Positions 1-10,267 of a DNA stretch of 64,000 nucleotides are shown piece after piece (positions within the stretch are counted from its first letter, which is position 1; each line of letters begins with the position of its first letter). This stretch comes from Tritrichomonas musculus. Lineage: Eukaryota > Parabasalia > Tritrichomonadida > Tritrichomonadidae. A model generated the notes under the pieces. The model did no database searches, was not told the origin of the DNA, and saw only the letters and a program-made list of their open reading frames with translations. Made by a program: the position numbers and the translations under genes. The stretch is from the NCBI GenBank assembly GCA_039105265.1, contig JAPFFF010000015.1:2108001-2172000 (forward strand), given 5' to 3'.

Positions 1-374
1 ATTTGTGCGAATATTCTTCTTGGGAGTCCGTGTCTGAAGCAATTTTAAATATCATGAAAGAAAATAAAATAGAATCTATCGATATTTCACCAGAATTCGA
101 CGATATTACTTCAAAAGGTGGCGCCCATTCGGATTTGTCAACTCCATTGATTCCTATTCCAATTGATCCTTATATATGGTCAACACAAAAAGTAAAGAAC
201 CTTCGTGAAAAGATGAAGCTGGTCAGAGTGAAAGGTTATTCAACCAAAAGGTTGAATATTGAAAAAGCATCGAGCTTGCAGCCACCTGATAAAGATAATA
301 CTAATGTTAAGGTAAACATTTTATCGAAATATCAGCAATATAACCAGTACAAATCAAAAATGATACAAACTTAA
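1..374 (+). CDS. C-terminal part of an unrecognised protein (cut by window edge)
   Basis: An open frame runs from the left edge to a TAA stop at 372-374, giving at least 123 residues with no stop, so this is the 3' end of a gene that starts outside the window. The visible part is hydrophilic, with an acidic patch (EFDDI) followed by a proline/isoleucine stretch (TPLIPIPIDPYIW) and a basic tail (KVKNLREKMKLVRVKGYSTKR). No domain is recognised. There is no ATG near the edge that would argue for a complete short gene. The composition fits a disordered or coiled tail; function cannot be assigned. Confidence 0.6.
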   Translation, partial: LCEYSSWESVSEAILNIMKENKIESIDISPEFDDITSKGGAHSDLSTPLIPIPIDPYIWSTQKVKNLREKMKLVRVKGYSTKRLNIEKASSLQPPDKDNTNVKVNILSKYQQYNQYKSKMIQT

Positions 375-817
375 ATTGATTTTTTGATATTTATTATTGT
401 TTCTTTAATTTTTAAATAAAGCAAAAAAAAAAACATCTTATGATTTTTTTTTATCTTTTAGTAATTTAAGTAAGATATAATAATTATTAATAAATAGAGG
501 ATTTTGTAAATCATCTAAAAGGCATCGATAATATATATAACTCATAAGAATGATTTCAAACAGCTGGCATTTATTTAAAAAAAAATTCTGTAAAGTATTC
601 AATTTTGAATTAAAAATATGCTATTTTTCAGATTTAGATTGTTTTAATATTCTGATTTGTTTTAAAATAATATATGTTATTTTTCAAAAAAACTGTTTTT
701 AATATGATTATAAAATAGGAAAATAACTTGTGATATATTATTTCATTTTATTTATAAGATATTGTGTATTATATCAGTATTTTTTTTGAAAGATTAAAAT
801 TAAAATTTTAAATTAAA
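375..817. other. AT-rich spacer between two genes on the same strand
   Basis: 443 bp of strongly AT-rich sequence with A and T runs. No open frame of useful length, RNA gene or clear repeat was found. The last ~60 bp before the Rab-like ATG at 818 must hold that gene's core promoter; no shared motif was recognised. Confidence 0.5.
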
Positions 818-1438
818 ATGGATATTCCTGCTGGATCAAATCCCTATGAAAATATTTCAATTAAATCTTATAAAATAGTCGTTATTGGTGATTCGGGTGT
901 TGGGAAAACAACATTAATTAAGAGAATGAAAGATAACGAATTTCATGAAAATATAGATTCGACTATTGGCGCAGGATCTATCAAAATTACGTATAATCAT
1001 GATTGTACATCAGAAGTTGTGTTTGAATTTTTAGATACAGCCGGTCAAGAACAATATAGAAGCCTGGCAACATTTTATATCAAAAATGCAGTTGTTGGCC
1101 TAATATGTTTTAACCCGAACAATGATGATTGGATTGACTCCATTATTGATTGGAAGGGAATTGTTGTTAATAAGGAACCGAACATTCATTTAATTGCTGT
1201 TGCCACAAAATATGATCTTTGGAAAAATAGTTTAAATATATCATCAATATTTTCAAATGTCAAAAAAAGATGTAATATTTCTGACATTCAATATGTTTCA
1301 TCACTTTCTGGAGAAAATGTTGATGATCTTCTTTCGGAAATTGATAAAAAAGTAAATCAAACAAATTTACCAGAATCTTCGCATTTAATTCTTCAAAAAG
1401 ATGATTACGATGATAATAAACCAAAATGTAAATGCTAA
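818..1438 (+). CDS. Divergent Rab-like small GTPase
   Basis: 206 residues starting at ATG 818. G1 P-loop GDSGVGKTT lies at residues 24-32, a switch-I threonine at 49 (STIG), G3 DTAGQE at 73-78 and a G5-like SSLSG near 165. The C terminus ends in CKC, a Rab-type double-cysteine geranylgeranylation signal, after a basic/acidic hypervariable tail. This places it among membrane-cycling Rab proteins that recruit effectors in vesicle traffic. The oddity is the G4 motif: the usual NKxD reads TKYD (130-133). Asn of G4 contacts the guanine base, so nucleotide affinity or specificity may be altered; Thr is tolerated in some small GTPases. The C-terminal half is also poorly conserved compared with the Rab at 41.2 kb. 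Subfamily cannot be named. Confidence 0.85.
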   Translation: MDIPAGSNPYENISIKSYKIVVIGDSGVGKTTLIKRMKDNEFHENIDSTIGAGSIKITYNHDCTSEVVFEFLDTAGQEQYRSLATFYIKNAVVGLICFNPNNDDWIDSIIDWKGIVVNKEPNIHLIAVATKYDLWKNSLNISSIFSNVKKRCNISDIQYVSSLSGENVDDLLSEIDKKVNQTNLPESSHLILQKDDYDDNKPKCKC

Positions 1439-1700
1439 TTTTAATAAGAGCCACACAAATCATATTATTTATCCAAAGATAATGAAAATCAAGAACGTTC
1501 ATATAATACTTATAGAATATATTCTGGAAAATGCAATTATTTCTGGCGTTTTAAAAATATTATGTTTATAATAAAACACCTTCTTTTATTTTTAATATGG
1601 ATTTTATGGTGATTAATGAAAGAAAAGGAGTTGAATGGTTTTAATTTTTTGGTTATTTGATTTATAAATCATTTTCGAAAAAGAAAATTTTATATATGAA

Positions 1701-3059
1701 ATGTTACATGAAAAGATTATAATGAATCTCTCATATTATTCATCATATGGAGATTCTCAAGATTTCCCTATTCCTGAGCCCTCAGGTTCATTCAATTCAA
1801 TGTGTTTTAGCACATGTGGACAAATACTTGCAGCTGGAACAGAAAAAGGTCGTGTTCTAGTTTTCCCAACTTTGAATCAAAACCAAATAAGTTCAAAAGC
1901 ATGTTTGTGTCCATCGCATTCATTTAATGTTCCACAATCTAGATTTGATTGTAATCGTGGAATCTTCACATCAGAAGCAATATCATCTGTTCAGTTCTCC
2001 CCTGAATTTCAACTAAATCCAAAACTACTTGTGAATTCTAGTTATTCCACACATTTATATCAAATTGTGCATGATGATACATTTAAATGGGTAATGCCTA
2101 ATAACCCAAAAAATGGTAATTTACAAAATTTTGAATGTCCACAAAAGCAATCGTCTTTGTCACAGTGTAAAAGTGATCTGTTGTTATCATTTGATGATAT
2201 CCGATTAAATGAACGAGTTGATTCTGATTTTTATTGTCCATCTGCTTTCTTTGTTACAGCGTCTAATGCAGCTTGTATTTTTGATATGAATAAAAAAAAT
2301 GGCTCAAATGAGGCTACGTTATTATCATTTATTCCAGATGATGACTTTAATTCCAATATTTGTAATAATGATAGTAATTTGAGTACAATGAATTCAGATA
2401 TTAATAATAAAAGCAATCACAGAATTGTTTGTTCTGATCTTAACAAGCAGTTTCAAGAATTATTTCTACTTGGCATGTCAGATGGAAAGATATCTCTATA
2501 TGATATGCGTCAACAACCAGAAAATTTAACACCATCATTCACTATCAATTCACAACAATTTGTTCAGAAGGAGCATCGAGATAATTTTCCAGATGTAAAA
2601 TCATTAAAATTTGCTCCAAATAATCTGCTTTTTGCAGCTCGAACTTTTGGTGATATAATGATTTTTGATATACGTAAGCCAAACGAAACTTTTGCTCATC
2701 TTGATGTGCAATGGTTTAAAAAAATGGATTCTGTGATTTTAACAGGAATGGGTTCTGACAAATTTGGTTTGGAATTTATTGGTATTACGCGTCTTGTATC
2801 AGGTGCTTATGATGAAGCAATGGTTGTTTGGGACTTTGAAAACCAATCCACATCCAAAGTTGAACTAGCAAGTCCAAATAAAAAGAAAACATATAATCAT
2901 TTTATAAATCAGGTTAACTGTATTAAAGCCGATCCAATCCATAGATTAATGGCAGCTACTTCATGTGAATCAATTTATTTCTATACTTTTGATAATGACT
3001 CTGACTATTTTATCGTAGCTCAAGAACAGCCAAATGGAGAGCCTCGAAATACAAAATAA
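1701..3059 (+). CDS. WD40-repeat protein resembling PP2A regulatory subunit B55
   Basis: 452 residues from ATG 1701 (a second in-frame ATG is at 1722). Blade-like repeats are visible: FSTCGQILAAGTEKGRVLVF near residues 35-55, a central degenerate blade, LLGMSDGKISLYDMRQ near 260, FAARTFGDIMIFDIRKP near 320 and VSGAYDEAMVVWDF near 370. The order and wording match B55/PR55 (first blade GxLLAxGxxxGRVxxF, SKGxIRLxDMR, then a blade ending in IWDLxxxxxPxxT), which targets the PP2A holoenzyme to substrates such as mitotic phosphoproteins. The family is usually about 450 residues, matching this length. A low-complexity Asn/Ser insert sits at residues ~215-240. Sequence is divergent, so another seven-blade WD40 protein is possible. 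Confidence 0.65.
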   Translation: MLHEKIIMNLSYYSSYGDSQDFPIPEPSGSFNSMCFSTCGQILAAGTEKGRVLVFPTLNQNQISSKACLCPSHSFNVPQSRFDCNRGIFTSEAISSVQFSPEFQLNPKLLVNSSYSTHLYQIVHDDTFKWVMPNNPKNGNLQNFECPQKQSSLSQCKSDLLLSFDDIRLNERVDSDFYCPSAFFVTASNAACIFDMNKKNGSNEATLLSFIPDDDFNSNICNNDSNLSTMNSDINNKSNHRIVCSDLNKQFQELFLLGMSDGKISLYDMRQQPENLTPSFTINSQQFVQKEHRDNFPDVKSLKFAPNNLLFAARTFGDIMIFDIRKPNETFAHLDVQWFKKMDSVILTGMGSDKFGLEFIGITRLVSGAYDEAMVVWDFENQSTSKVELASPNKKKTYNHFINQVNCIKADPIHRLMAATSCESIYFYTFDNDSDYFIVAQEQPNGEPRNTK

Positions 3060-3196
3060 GAAACTTTGCAATAAGAGATTTTATTATTTATTATTCTCAT
3101 AACCTACTTACATGTATGTAAATTATATTAGTTTTAATTTTTTTTATATATTTACATATTTATATGTTTGTTTATTGTTATAGTATATTTTTTTAA

Positions 3197-3543
3197 GGTT
3201 CTCCTTCCCAAAAAAAATGGAAATTATTCAATATTGAATTAACTCATAGAATATATAATTCAATAGAGCATTTTTCGGAAAAAGTTTTCGTGAAAAATAA
3301 AAATATTTGGCCTCAACGATTAAATCTTATTTTATTCAAAATTTTATTGATTTTTTAATTTTGTGATTTCTATCAGTAGAAAAATAAAAACAATAATATT
3401 CCATGAAAATGTTTTTATACAATTTTTTAAAATATATATTATCATAAATTTTATATTTTAATTCATTTTTACAGATGATATTTATGTATATTTTATTTGT
3501 GAAATCTCATTGAATTTAATCTTTTAAATTTGAAAGGAGAACC
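3197..3543. mobile_element. MITE-like element with terminal inverted repeats and TTAA flanks
   Basis: The left end GGTTCTCCTT (3197-3206) is the exact reverse complement of the right end AAGGAGAACC (3534-3543), and both are bordered outside by TTAA (3193-3196 and 3544-3547). TTAA target duplication is typical of piggyBac-like elements, though TTAA being palindromic could also simply extend the inverted repeat. The 347-bp interior is AT-rich and non-coding. It fills most of the spacer between the B55-like gene and the 191-aa gene. No second copy was recognised in the window. Confidence 0.5.
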
Positions 3544-3622
3544 TTAAATTTACATTTTGATGTAAAAAATTCCGATGATATTTTTTTTTTGAAAACAAAA
3601 TTTTTATTAAAATTACACATAT

Positions 3623-4198
3623 ATGTTCAAACAGAGAGAACTCGACCAAATCCAACAGCAACTCCAAATACTAGCCGCAACATTCCGATCAAAAACTAAT
3701 CAAATAGGTACTGCAAATAATTCTATTCTTCATACATTTCTTTCTTCATTTGTAAACTTAAATAAAGATGAAATTATTTACCGAGCCAAAAAAGCATATG
3801 AATCTGAAGCTCGTCTTAAAATATTCGAAGATGCGACAAGTTCAATTCAATCAATTTATTATCATTATTTGGACGTATTTGGTCCAAACCCAGTTCCAGA
3901 ATGGGTAGACCAATATCTTAAATTATGTGATAATAAAGAAATACTTTCTATTTCAAGTTTTAACGAGTTCATTTCCACTCACTTGCTCTCTGGCCAAACT
4001 TCTTTTTCAGATCCTAATAAAAACGTAATTCCTGAACTTTCTGATGCTGATGCTCCAGGTTATATTCGTAAATTTGCCAGTGAAAGAGTAACCAATAAAG
4101 AATTGCTAGAAAAAATTAACAAACTATTTCCTCTGCCCCAAAAACAGCCTAAAGGATTGTATTATCCTAAGCTCCCAGATATTGGCACAACGACATAA
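3623..4198 (+). CDS. Unrecognised 191-aa helical protein
   Basis: A complete frame from ATG 3623 to TAA, 191 residues, predicted mostly helical, with an N-terminal Gln-rich amphipathic helix (RELDQIQQQLQILAATFRSK) and a proline-rich C terminus (LFPLPQKQPKGLYYPKLPDIG). No transmembrane segment or signal peptide. GC content is clearly above the flanks and codon use is like that of neighbours, supporting a real gene. I do not recognise the family. The MITE-like element lies immediately upstream and ends about 80 bp before the ATG, so it may form part of the promoter region. Confidence 0.7.
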   Translation: MFKQRELDQIQQQLQILAATFRSKTNQIGTANNSILHTFLSSFVNLNKDEIIYRAKKAYESEARLKIFEDATSSIQSIYYHYLDVFGPNPVPEWVDQYLKLCDNKEILSISSFNEFISTHLLSGQTSFSDPNKNVIPELSDADAPGYIRKFASERVTNKELLEKINKLFPLPQKQPKGLYYPKLPDIGTTT

Positions 4199-4675
4199 TA
4201 ACTGAGCTAATAAAAGTTCATTGTTTTTAAAAAAGAAGTTATTTTTTTTTGGAATCCGTTGAAGGATTATATCAGTATAATAATGATAAAATAATAATAT
4301 CAATACTTGCCAAATGCATTATTATAAATAATATATTTTTTTCTAAACAAGCAAAATAATATAATCATTCATATCTGGTAAAAGTTTTTTTTACTAATTT
4401 TACCTATATATAATCTTTTCCTAATAAAAATGTTAATCATTAAAAATTTATAAAATTTCACACAATGAAAATGATATAAAAATAAAGTAGATAACACTTA
4501 TTGAGTGGTGAAGGTCAACATTCATGATTTAAATATATAGAAATAGCTTATTTCATAAAGTATGAACTTTCATCAAAACTCAACTTTTGAACGTAATAAC
4601 GAATTTAGGAATTGAGTGAAAATGTAACCATTTTTCTATTAAAGTGTACCCGTTTACTAATTTGTAAAATCTTTA
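4199..4675. other. AT-rich spacer
   Basis: 477 bp between the 191-aa gene and TBCD. It is AT-rich, with no ORF, RNA gene or obvious repeat. The last 120 bp before the TBCD ATG are slightly richer in GC and contain ACTTTCATC and CAACTTTTGAACG, possible promoter pieces. Confidence 0.4.
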
Positions 4676-7600
4676 ATGACGCAAAACATTGAAGCAGCTG
4701 ATCATCTTTCAACAGTTGTTATTTCAGAAACTAAGGAAATAAATGACACACCCCTTGTTCATGAAAGTGATATTTTAGAAAATGCAGGAGAAATAAAAGA
4801 ATTAACTAAAAAGTTATGCGATAACCCATCTGATAACGAATCTGCAGCCAAAATTGTTAATTTAGTTTCAAATTATATGGAAATGCCTCAGCTTCTTGAT
4901 CCTATTTTAGCAGAATTAATTGGTGAACTTACAAAAACATGTATGGCTCATTTTAATGATAAAGAATTTTCTGAATCTCTTTATTTTTGTATCTATCATT
5001 TATCTAATATTCGTGGGTACCGAGAACTTCTACCATTATTTCCAAACGAAGTTCAAACATTTGAACCTGTTTCCAACGCCTTTTGTAAGGACAGTCAACG
5101 ATGGGAAATTCGTTATGTACTTCTTCTTTGGTTATCTCAATTAGCTCTTGTACCATTTGATATCAACTTCAAAGCAGAAGCTAGAGAAAAATTAATATCG
5201 AACCTAATCACCAAGTCAACTGAACTTCTTTCATCTCCCGCTAGAGATAGTGATGCTGCATCATTTTTCCTTTCAAGATTACTTCTTCGAAACGATATGG
5301 TATCAAAGCGTGATGATTTTCTTCATACAGCCTTTAAATCATTATCACCATCACAAGAAAGATTAACAACAGGATATCTTAAAACAATTTTTCATATGCT
5401 CACAAGCTTTGATAAACTTTGGGCTATTCCTTATGCAACAGAAATGTTAAATTCTGTTAGCTCACTCGCGAGTTCTCCTTCAGCGCATCATAGACTTTAT
5501 CATATGAAAGTAATACAACAATTAGGCCTCGCATTCCTACCACCTCGTGTTGCACCTTGGAGATACCAAAGAGGACGTCTTTTGAAAATTTGTGAACCTC
5601 AAGAAAAGAAAGAAGAAGAAGTAAAAGAAACCAAAACTAATGACGATGATGCTTATAAAAATGAAGAAGATTTCGAAGTTCCACTAGAAGTTAATACAAT
5701 TTTAGAAATGTTGTTCACTGGGCTTCAAAGTCAGCTTCAAATTGTTCGTTGGAGTGCAGCAAAAGGAATTGGTCGAATAGTTGAACGACTTCCTTATTCA
5801 TATGCTACTCAACCTGTTGAATATACTTTCTCACTTTTTGACGATGTTGATAATTATAATTTAATTAATGGTGCTTGTCTTACATTTGCAGAATTTACAT
5901 TACGAGGTGTTTTTCTTCCATCAACAATGATTCGTGCAATGCCAATCATTCTTAATTCTTTGATTTATGATGTTCAACTTGGTTCGCATTCAGTTGCTGA
6001 AAATGTTCGTGATGCTGGTTGTTTTATTTGTTGGGCAATTGCTAGAACTTATGATGGATCTCATCTTCAAGATGTTTGCATCGAACTTGCACAGCAACTG
6101 GTAAATGTTTTCTTGTTTGATAGATCAGTTAATATTCGCCGTTCTGCATCAGCTGCATTTCAAGAAGGAGTTGGTCGACATGGAAAGTTTCCAAACGGTC
6201 TCGAATTAATTCATGTTGCTGATTTCTTGTCTGTTTCTTCTCGTGTTGGGTGCTATTTAAAAATAGCGCCATTCGTTGCGCAATTCAAAGATTACGGAGC
6301 TTCAATTGTTTCACACCTCGCTAATAACCGAATTCAACATTGGGATATAGATATTCGAATGCTCGCCGCTCAGTCGCTTTCAATCATCGCAAAGGATCAT
6401 CAAGAATTAATAACAACAGATATTCTTGCGTCAATATGTTCTTCATGTGAATCATACGATATTGATATTAAGCATGGTGGCTATGAAGCTCTTGCTAATA
6501 TTCTTTGGGTGATGGATGTCGATATTGAAATCTTAAAAGATCTTTTAGATCTCTCGGAAGATTGCCAAAGTGATGAAATCAAATGTTCATTTATTAAAAT
6601 GCTTAGTGCTGCTGCCAAGCGTGACGTCGAAGTGCCAAATCTACCAAAGGTTCTACATGAATGGCTTATGTCTGATTCGCAAATGGTTCAAAAATCCGCT
6701 ATTCAATCATTAATATTCTTAGGTAATGGAGAAAAACGATATCTGTCTGAAGATTTCTTTTCTGATTTGTTAAAAGATATATCACAGCCTGGAGTTGCAT
6801 CTTCTCTTTCAGCATTTCCACTATGGTACATTAAAGATCATATTGATCAAATAGTTGGAGAAATATGCCGCTTATTAACTGATGAAAAAACAATTATTCA
6901 AACAAAAACAGCTCTGCTTGATTCAGTGAAGAAAATTTCAGAATTCACAACAACAGAAACAATTATCAAAATACTCAAAATTGGTCTTAATGATCGTACA
7001 ACAACAAAAAGAGGTGATGAAGGTTCTACTGTTCGCGCGACTTCGCTTAAAGTTCTCCAGAAGCTACTTCCAAATGAGCAAATAGCTAATGCTTTAATAA
7101 CTGACGTTCTTCAGCTTTGCTTAGACAGAATTTCTGGAAATCGTGATCTTGGTCTCATTGTTCTCAAAAAGATTGTTGAAACAACAAAATCATTGCAATA
7201 TAAAAATGAACTATCATTTGCAATTAAAGAAAATGCAGATGATTTTAAGAATTTTGCATCTTTGATTTCAATTGATGAATATTCGTTAATTATTTGTGAA
7301 AATTTGATTTTATGCGTTGGTGCCTATGCACCAGAGCTTTCTCAAAGAGCAAGTCAAGCTTTGGTCTACTTTGTCCGTCTTCAATCTGAAAACGCAGCAC
7401 TTATTGGAAAGATTATCAATTCTTTATTTGTGAAATATCGAGTCAACATACCATTTACCAACTCTCTTTTCTCTTTCATTCCTAAAATTTTGAATGAAGG
7501 TCTATATAGAGGACAAGTTTTATATGATTTTACAAAAGACTTCTTAAACACATGTAAAGCATTTTTGAAGAAAGTTACTTTTAGAAAATTAAATATCTTT

Positions 7601-7993
7601 TATCCGACGATTACTTGGCTCACAGTATTATGCAAGGGAGAGCAAAGAAAGCAAGCTTTCTCACTTCTTGCACCATTATTTGTTTGCGAGTATCCTGTTA
7701 TTAGAGATAAAGCGGCAATAAGTTTAAATGAAGCTTTTGATGTTGAAAGTATTTTTGATGACGACGACGACGATGATGATGATGATGATAATGAAACAGA
7801 TGATTTTGTAGAAAAAGTTCAAAATATTTTAACTTCTAAAAACTGGAAAGATGACTTTGATCAGTGTGCTGAAGGTGTCACTGAAATGTGCTCTTTGTTT
7901 GGCGTTGAAGTTCCTGTTATTGAACAAAAAGAAGTGAAACCACAAGACCAAAGAAAGTTTACTTACGGAAATCTTGTGAAAGATGCTTTATAA
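4676..7993 (+). CDS. TBCD: Tubulin-folding cofactor D
   Basis: 1105 residues of HEAT-like helical repeats, close to the usual ~1200 of cofactor D. Diagnostic segments are present in order: RGYRELLPLFPNEVQ with WEIRYVLLLWLSQLALVPFD (residues ~120-160), VRWSAAKGIGRIVERLPYSYA (~360), NVRDAGCFICWAIARTYD (~445) and RRSASAAFQEGVGRHGKFPNG (~490). With cofactors A, B, C and E it captures beta-tubulin and assembles or dismantles the alpha/beta-tubulin dimer in the cytosol; a flagellate with large axonemes and a pelta-axostyle needs it. A run of 11 aspartates lies near residue 1030 (GAC/GAT repeat around 7760-7790), in the C-terminal region; this is a lineage-specific acidic insert. Codons 385-394 region also has an exact 29-nt copy elsewhere (10443-10471). 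Confidence 0.93.
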   Translation: MTQNIEAADHLSTVVISETKEINDTPLVHESDILENAGEIKELTKKLCDNPSDNESAAKIVNLVSNYMEMPQLLDPILAELIGELTKTCMAHFNDKEFSESLYFCIYHLSNIRGYRELLPLFPNEVQTFEPVSNAFCKDSQRWEIRYVLLLWLSQLALVPFDINFKAEAREKLISNLITKSTELLSSPARDSDAASFFLSRLLLRNDMVSKRDDFLHTAFKSLSPSQERLTTGYLKTIFHMLTSFDKLWAIPYATEMLNSVSSLASSPSAHHRLYHMKVIQQLGLAFLPPRVAPWRYQRGRLLKICEPQEKKEEEVKETKTNDDDAYKNEEDFEVPLEVNTILEMLFTGLQSQLQIVRWSAAKGIGRIVERLPYSYATQPVEYTFSLFDDVDNYNLINGACLTFAEFTLRGVFLPSTMIRAMPIILNSLIYDVQLGSHSVAENVRDAGCFICWAIARTYDGSHLQDVCIELAQQLVNVFLFDRSVNIRRSASAAFQEGVGRHGKFPNGLELIHVADFLSVSSRVGCYLKIAPFVAQFKDYGASIVSHLANNRIQHWDIDIRMLAAQSLSIIAKDHQELITTDILASICSSCESYDIDIKHGGYEALANILWVMDVDIEILKDLLDLSEDCQSDEIKCSFIKMLSAAAKRDVEVPNLPKVLHEWLMSDSQMVQKSAIQSLIFLGNGEKRYLSEDFFSDLLKDISQPGVASSLSAFPLWYIKDHIDQIVGEICRLLTDEKTIIQTKTALLDSVKKISEFTTTETIIKILKIGLNDRTTTKRGDEGSTVRATSLKVLQKLLPNEQIANALITDVLQLCLDRISGNRDLGLIVLKKIVETTKSLQYKNELSFAIKENADDFKNFASLISIDEYSLIICENLILCVGAYAPELSQRASQALVYFVRLQSENAALIGKIINSLFVKYRVNIPFTNSLFSFIPKILNEGLYRGQVLYDFTKDFLNTCKAFLKKVTFRKLNIFYPTITWLTVLCKGEQRKQAFSLLAPLFVCEYPVIRDKAAISLNEAFDVESIFDDDDDDDDDDDNETDDFVEKVQNILTSKNWKDDFDQCAEGVTEMCSLFGVEVPVIEQKEVKPQDQRKFTYGNLVKDAL

Positions 7994-8206
7994 TTCTCTA
8001 TCAATATAAGTATAACTATTTTTTTTTTTTTTTTTTTGTTGAAATCTATTCATTTTATTATAATAAAATTAGCCACACTTTTTTTTCCATATTGTTTTTA
8101 TTCGTTTCCAAGATATTGGACAGAATTTCTTAAGTTTTTTAAGAGGTCAATTTTTGGAATTTGTCATAAGTTACAATCAAAAAGTGAAGATCAGGCTTAA
8201 GGATAA

Positions 8207-9142
8207 ATGACTGAGGATAACAAATCAGAAAAGGAATCTCCAAAAGAATATAAAGGAGAAAGATCAGTATATGTATATATATTATCAAACTCGGGATCTC
8301 CTAAATATCAGGGAAAATTTGATTTTAGATCTTTTGTAATGCGTATGCCAAATTCAATTATAGTTCCTTATTCACCAATTGATTATCCATTTCCATTTCT
8401 CGATGTTATACTGCCCGATTTTAATTCTTTTCTTATTATTGGTGAAAAAACAGCAAGAGATAATAAAAGTTTCACCAAAGAAATCCATCACATCATATGG
8501 AAACAAAATGATCATTATAAGTTCGTCCCTTATCTTTTTAATTTTCCACTCAAATATACTAAATCACATCTCTTAAAATTATTGTTAATCCAACCCAAAG
8601 ATGAAAACAAATACGAATTATGGAAAATTCGAGATCATCAATTGTATATGAAAGTCAATGAAGGATCCCCAGACGATCAATTAACTACTGATAAAGATAA
8701 TAAAAAACTTGAAGTAGAATTTGATTCAGTTGTTATGATGAAAATAATTCCATATGATACTTTTAATGTGAATTTTCACGTTAGAATTGCATTTTATTAT
8801 ATTGGAGCAAATCCAAGATTTATTGGTACTCCTTTAATTTTTGGATTAGATAAGCCAGAAAAAATTAGTGATTTATTGCATAACTTTCCAAATTATGCTC
8901 CAAAATGGGTTCATAATTGTGAAATAAGGTTTTTAATGAAGAAGAGTTCAGATAATCCCGAAAATACAGATAATAATAACAACAATAATAATAATAATAA
9001 TGCAAACAACGATAATCCAGAAATTAATTATAATGACTATATATTTATAGATCAGTCTCTTGATAATAAGAATATTAATGAGGAGCCATACTTTAATGTT
9101 GTTTGTCAATTGGTTGATATAGACGATTACCTAAATCAATAA
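8207..9142 (+). CDS. Unrecognised 311-aa protein with a poly-asparagine tract
   Basis: ATG 8207 to TAA. The first 20 residues are charged (EDNKSEKESPKEYKGERS), followed by a globular beta-rich region of about 230 residues (VYVYILSNSG, FLDVILPDFNSFLIIGEK, ELWKIRDHQLYMKV, CEIRFLMKK), then a run of ten Asn from AAT/AAC repeats (about 8971-9002) and a short structured tail (YNDYIFIDQSL...FNVVCQLVDIDDYL). No catalytic motif, membrane segment or known domain was identified. The beta pattern could fit a ubiquitin-like or MATH-like module, but this is only an impression. Codon use matches neighbouring genes. Confidence 0.7.
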   Translation: MTEDNKSEKESPKEYKGERSVYVYILSNSGSPKYQGKFDFRSFVMRMPNSIIVPYSPIDYPFPFLDVILPDFNSFLIIGEKTARDNKSFTKEIHHIIWKQNDHYKFVPYLFNFPLKYTKSHLLKLLLIQPKDENKYELWKIRDHQLYMKVNEGSPDDQLTTDKDNKKLEVEFDSVVMMKIIPYDTFNVNFHVRIAFYYIGANPRFIGTPLIFGLDKPEKISDLLHNFPNYAPKWVHNCEIRFLMKKSSDNPENTDNNNNNNNNNNANNDNPEINYNDYIFIDQSLDNKNINEEPYFNVVCQLVDIDDYLNQ

Positions 9143-9423
9143 AATCAAAATAGCTTTATTTGAATGTTTTTTAAAATAATTGCACTTAAATTTTTTGGTC
9201 TCATCTTTGATTTATTAGTTTTTTTTGAGGAAAAATAGTGTGCGTACCATGCTGTAGTTTGACCTTTTAAATAAAAAATGTTTATTAATATAGATTTATT
9301 TATTACAAAATAATTTTGCAATGATATAATTGCAGGAAAAAAAGCGTGTATATAAATAACATGTGCTTATTTGTAGAAAGAGCAAACAATCTAGAATTTA
9401 TTATGTAAAAATATTGTATTAGA

Positions 9424-9648
9424 TCAATCAAGGTCGTCAAGTTCCCTTGTACTGTATAATTCCTCAGTATCAATGAGTTTTGAACTTCTTTTCGTATCAA
9501 ATTTGATTTCTCTCTTCTTTGGCTTTTTAGGTGGGGCTGTTTTTGCAATCATGAAATACATGATTATAACTGCTATAATAAAAACAATCAAAAGAGCTAG
9601 ACAAATAAGCAAGTAGTCTCTGACAAAATGTTGCGCATGTTCTCCCAT
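9424..9648 (-). CDS. Small single-pass membrane protein, unrecognised
   Basis: 74 residues from an ATG at 9648. Residues ~12-36 form one long hydrophobic helix (YLLICLALLIVFIIAVIIMYFMIA) with a short charged N terminus and a basic then acidic C-terminal tail (PPKKPKKREIKFD...ELYSTRELDDLD). By the positive-inside rule the KKPKKR side would face the cytosol, giving a type I/III topology with a 35-residue cytosolic tail. No cleavable signal peptide. It converges tail-to-tail with the poly-Asn gene (281 bp between). Such tiny single-pass proteins are often adaptors or subunits of larger membrane complexes; no partner can be inferred. Confidence 0.6.
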   Translation of the reverse strand: MGEHAQHFVRDYLLICLALLIVFIIAVIIMYFMIAKTAPPKKPKKREIKFDTKRSSKLIDTEELYSTRELDDLD

Positions 9649-10267
9649 GTTTTACAAAGTAGATAAAAAAATCAGAAGCTTATTGAGATAATAGGGAAAT
9701 GTGAAATAAAATAAATCGTTCATTTTGAATGAATGCAAAATTTTGGTTTGAAACAATAGAAAAAAAAAAAAAAAACAGTTTTAATTGTTTAAAAAACGCA
9801 AAATAGATTTTAAAATCTAGCAAATAATGAGAATGATCAAATGTTACATGTGAAATTTTCTCATCGCCTATGAAACAGAATATATCAGACTAGATTTTCA
9901 TCATTTCTCCAAGCATTTTCTTGTCAATATGGTAGTTTTCGATAAGAACCAACAAGTTATGGTCAAATTGATATCAATCCCATCATTTGTTGGTATTTTA
10001 ATTGTAAATGTTATACTGGTCAATCAATGAGTTTGCCCATTTGCTCTTTCCAACACAGGATTGGGCTCATATCAATATGTCAATAATATATATTCAGAGA
10101 TCTTCGAATACTGGTTAAAAAAAATTCATAAAGATATTTTGCTTCCAATTCCTCATTTACTGGAGTCTTTAAATCTTTTTTTTATAATCATCAGTTTTCC
10201 AGTAACCATTCCATCTTCAACTATTTTCTTTTCTTTGATTTCATACTTGATTACGTACTTGTTTTTT

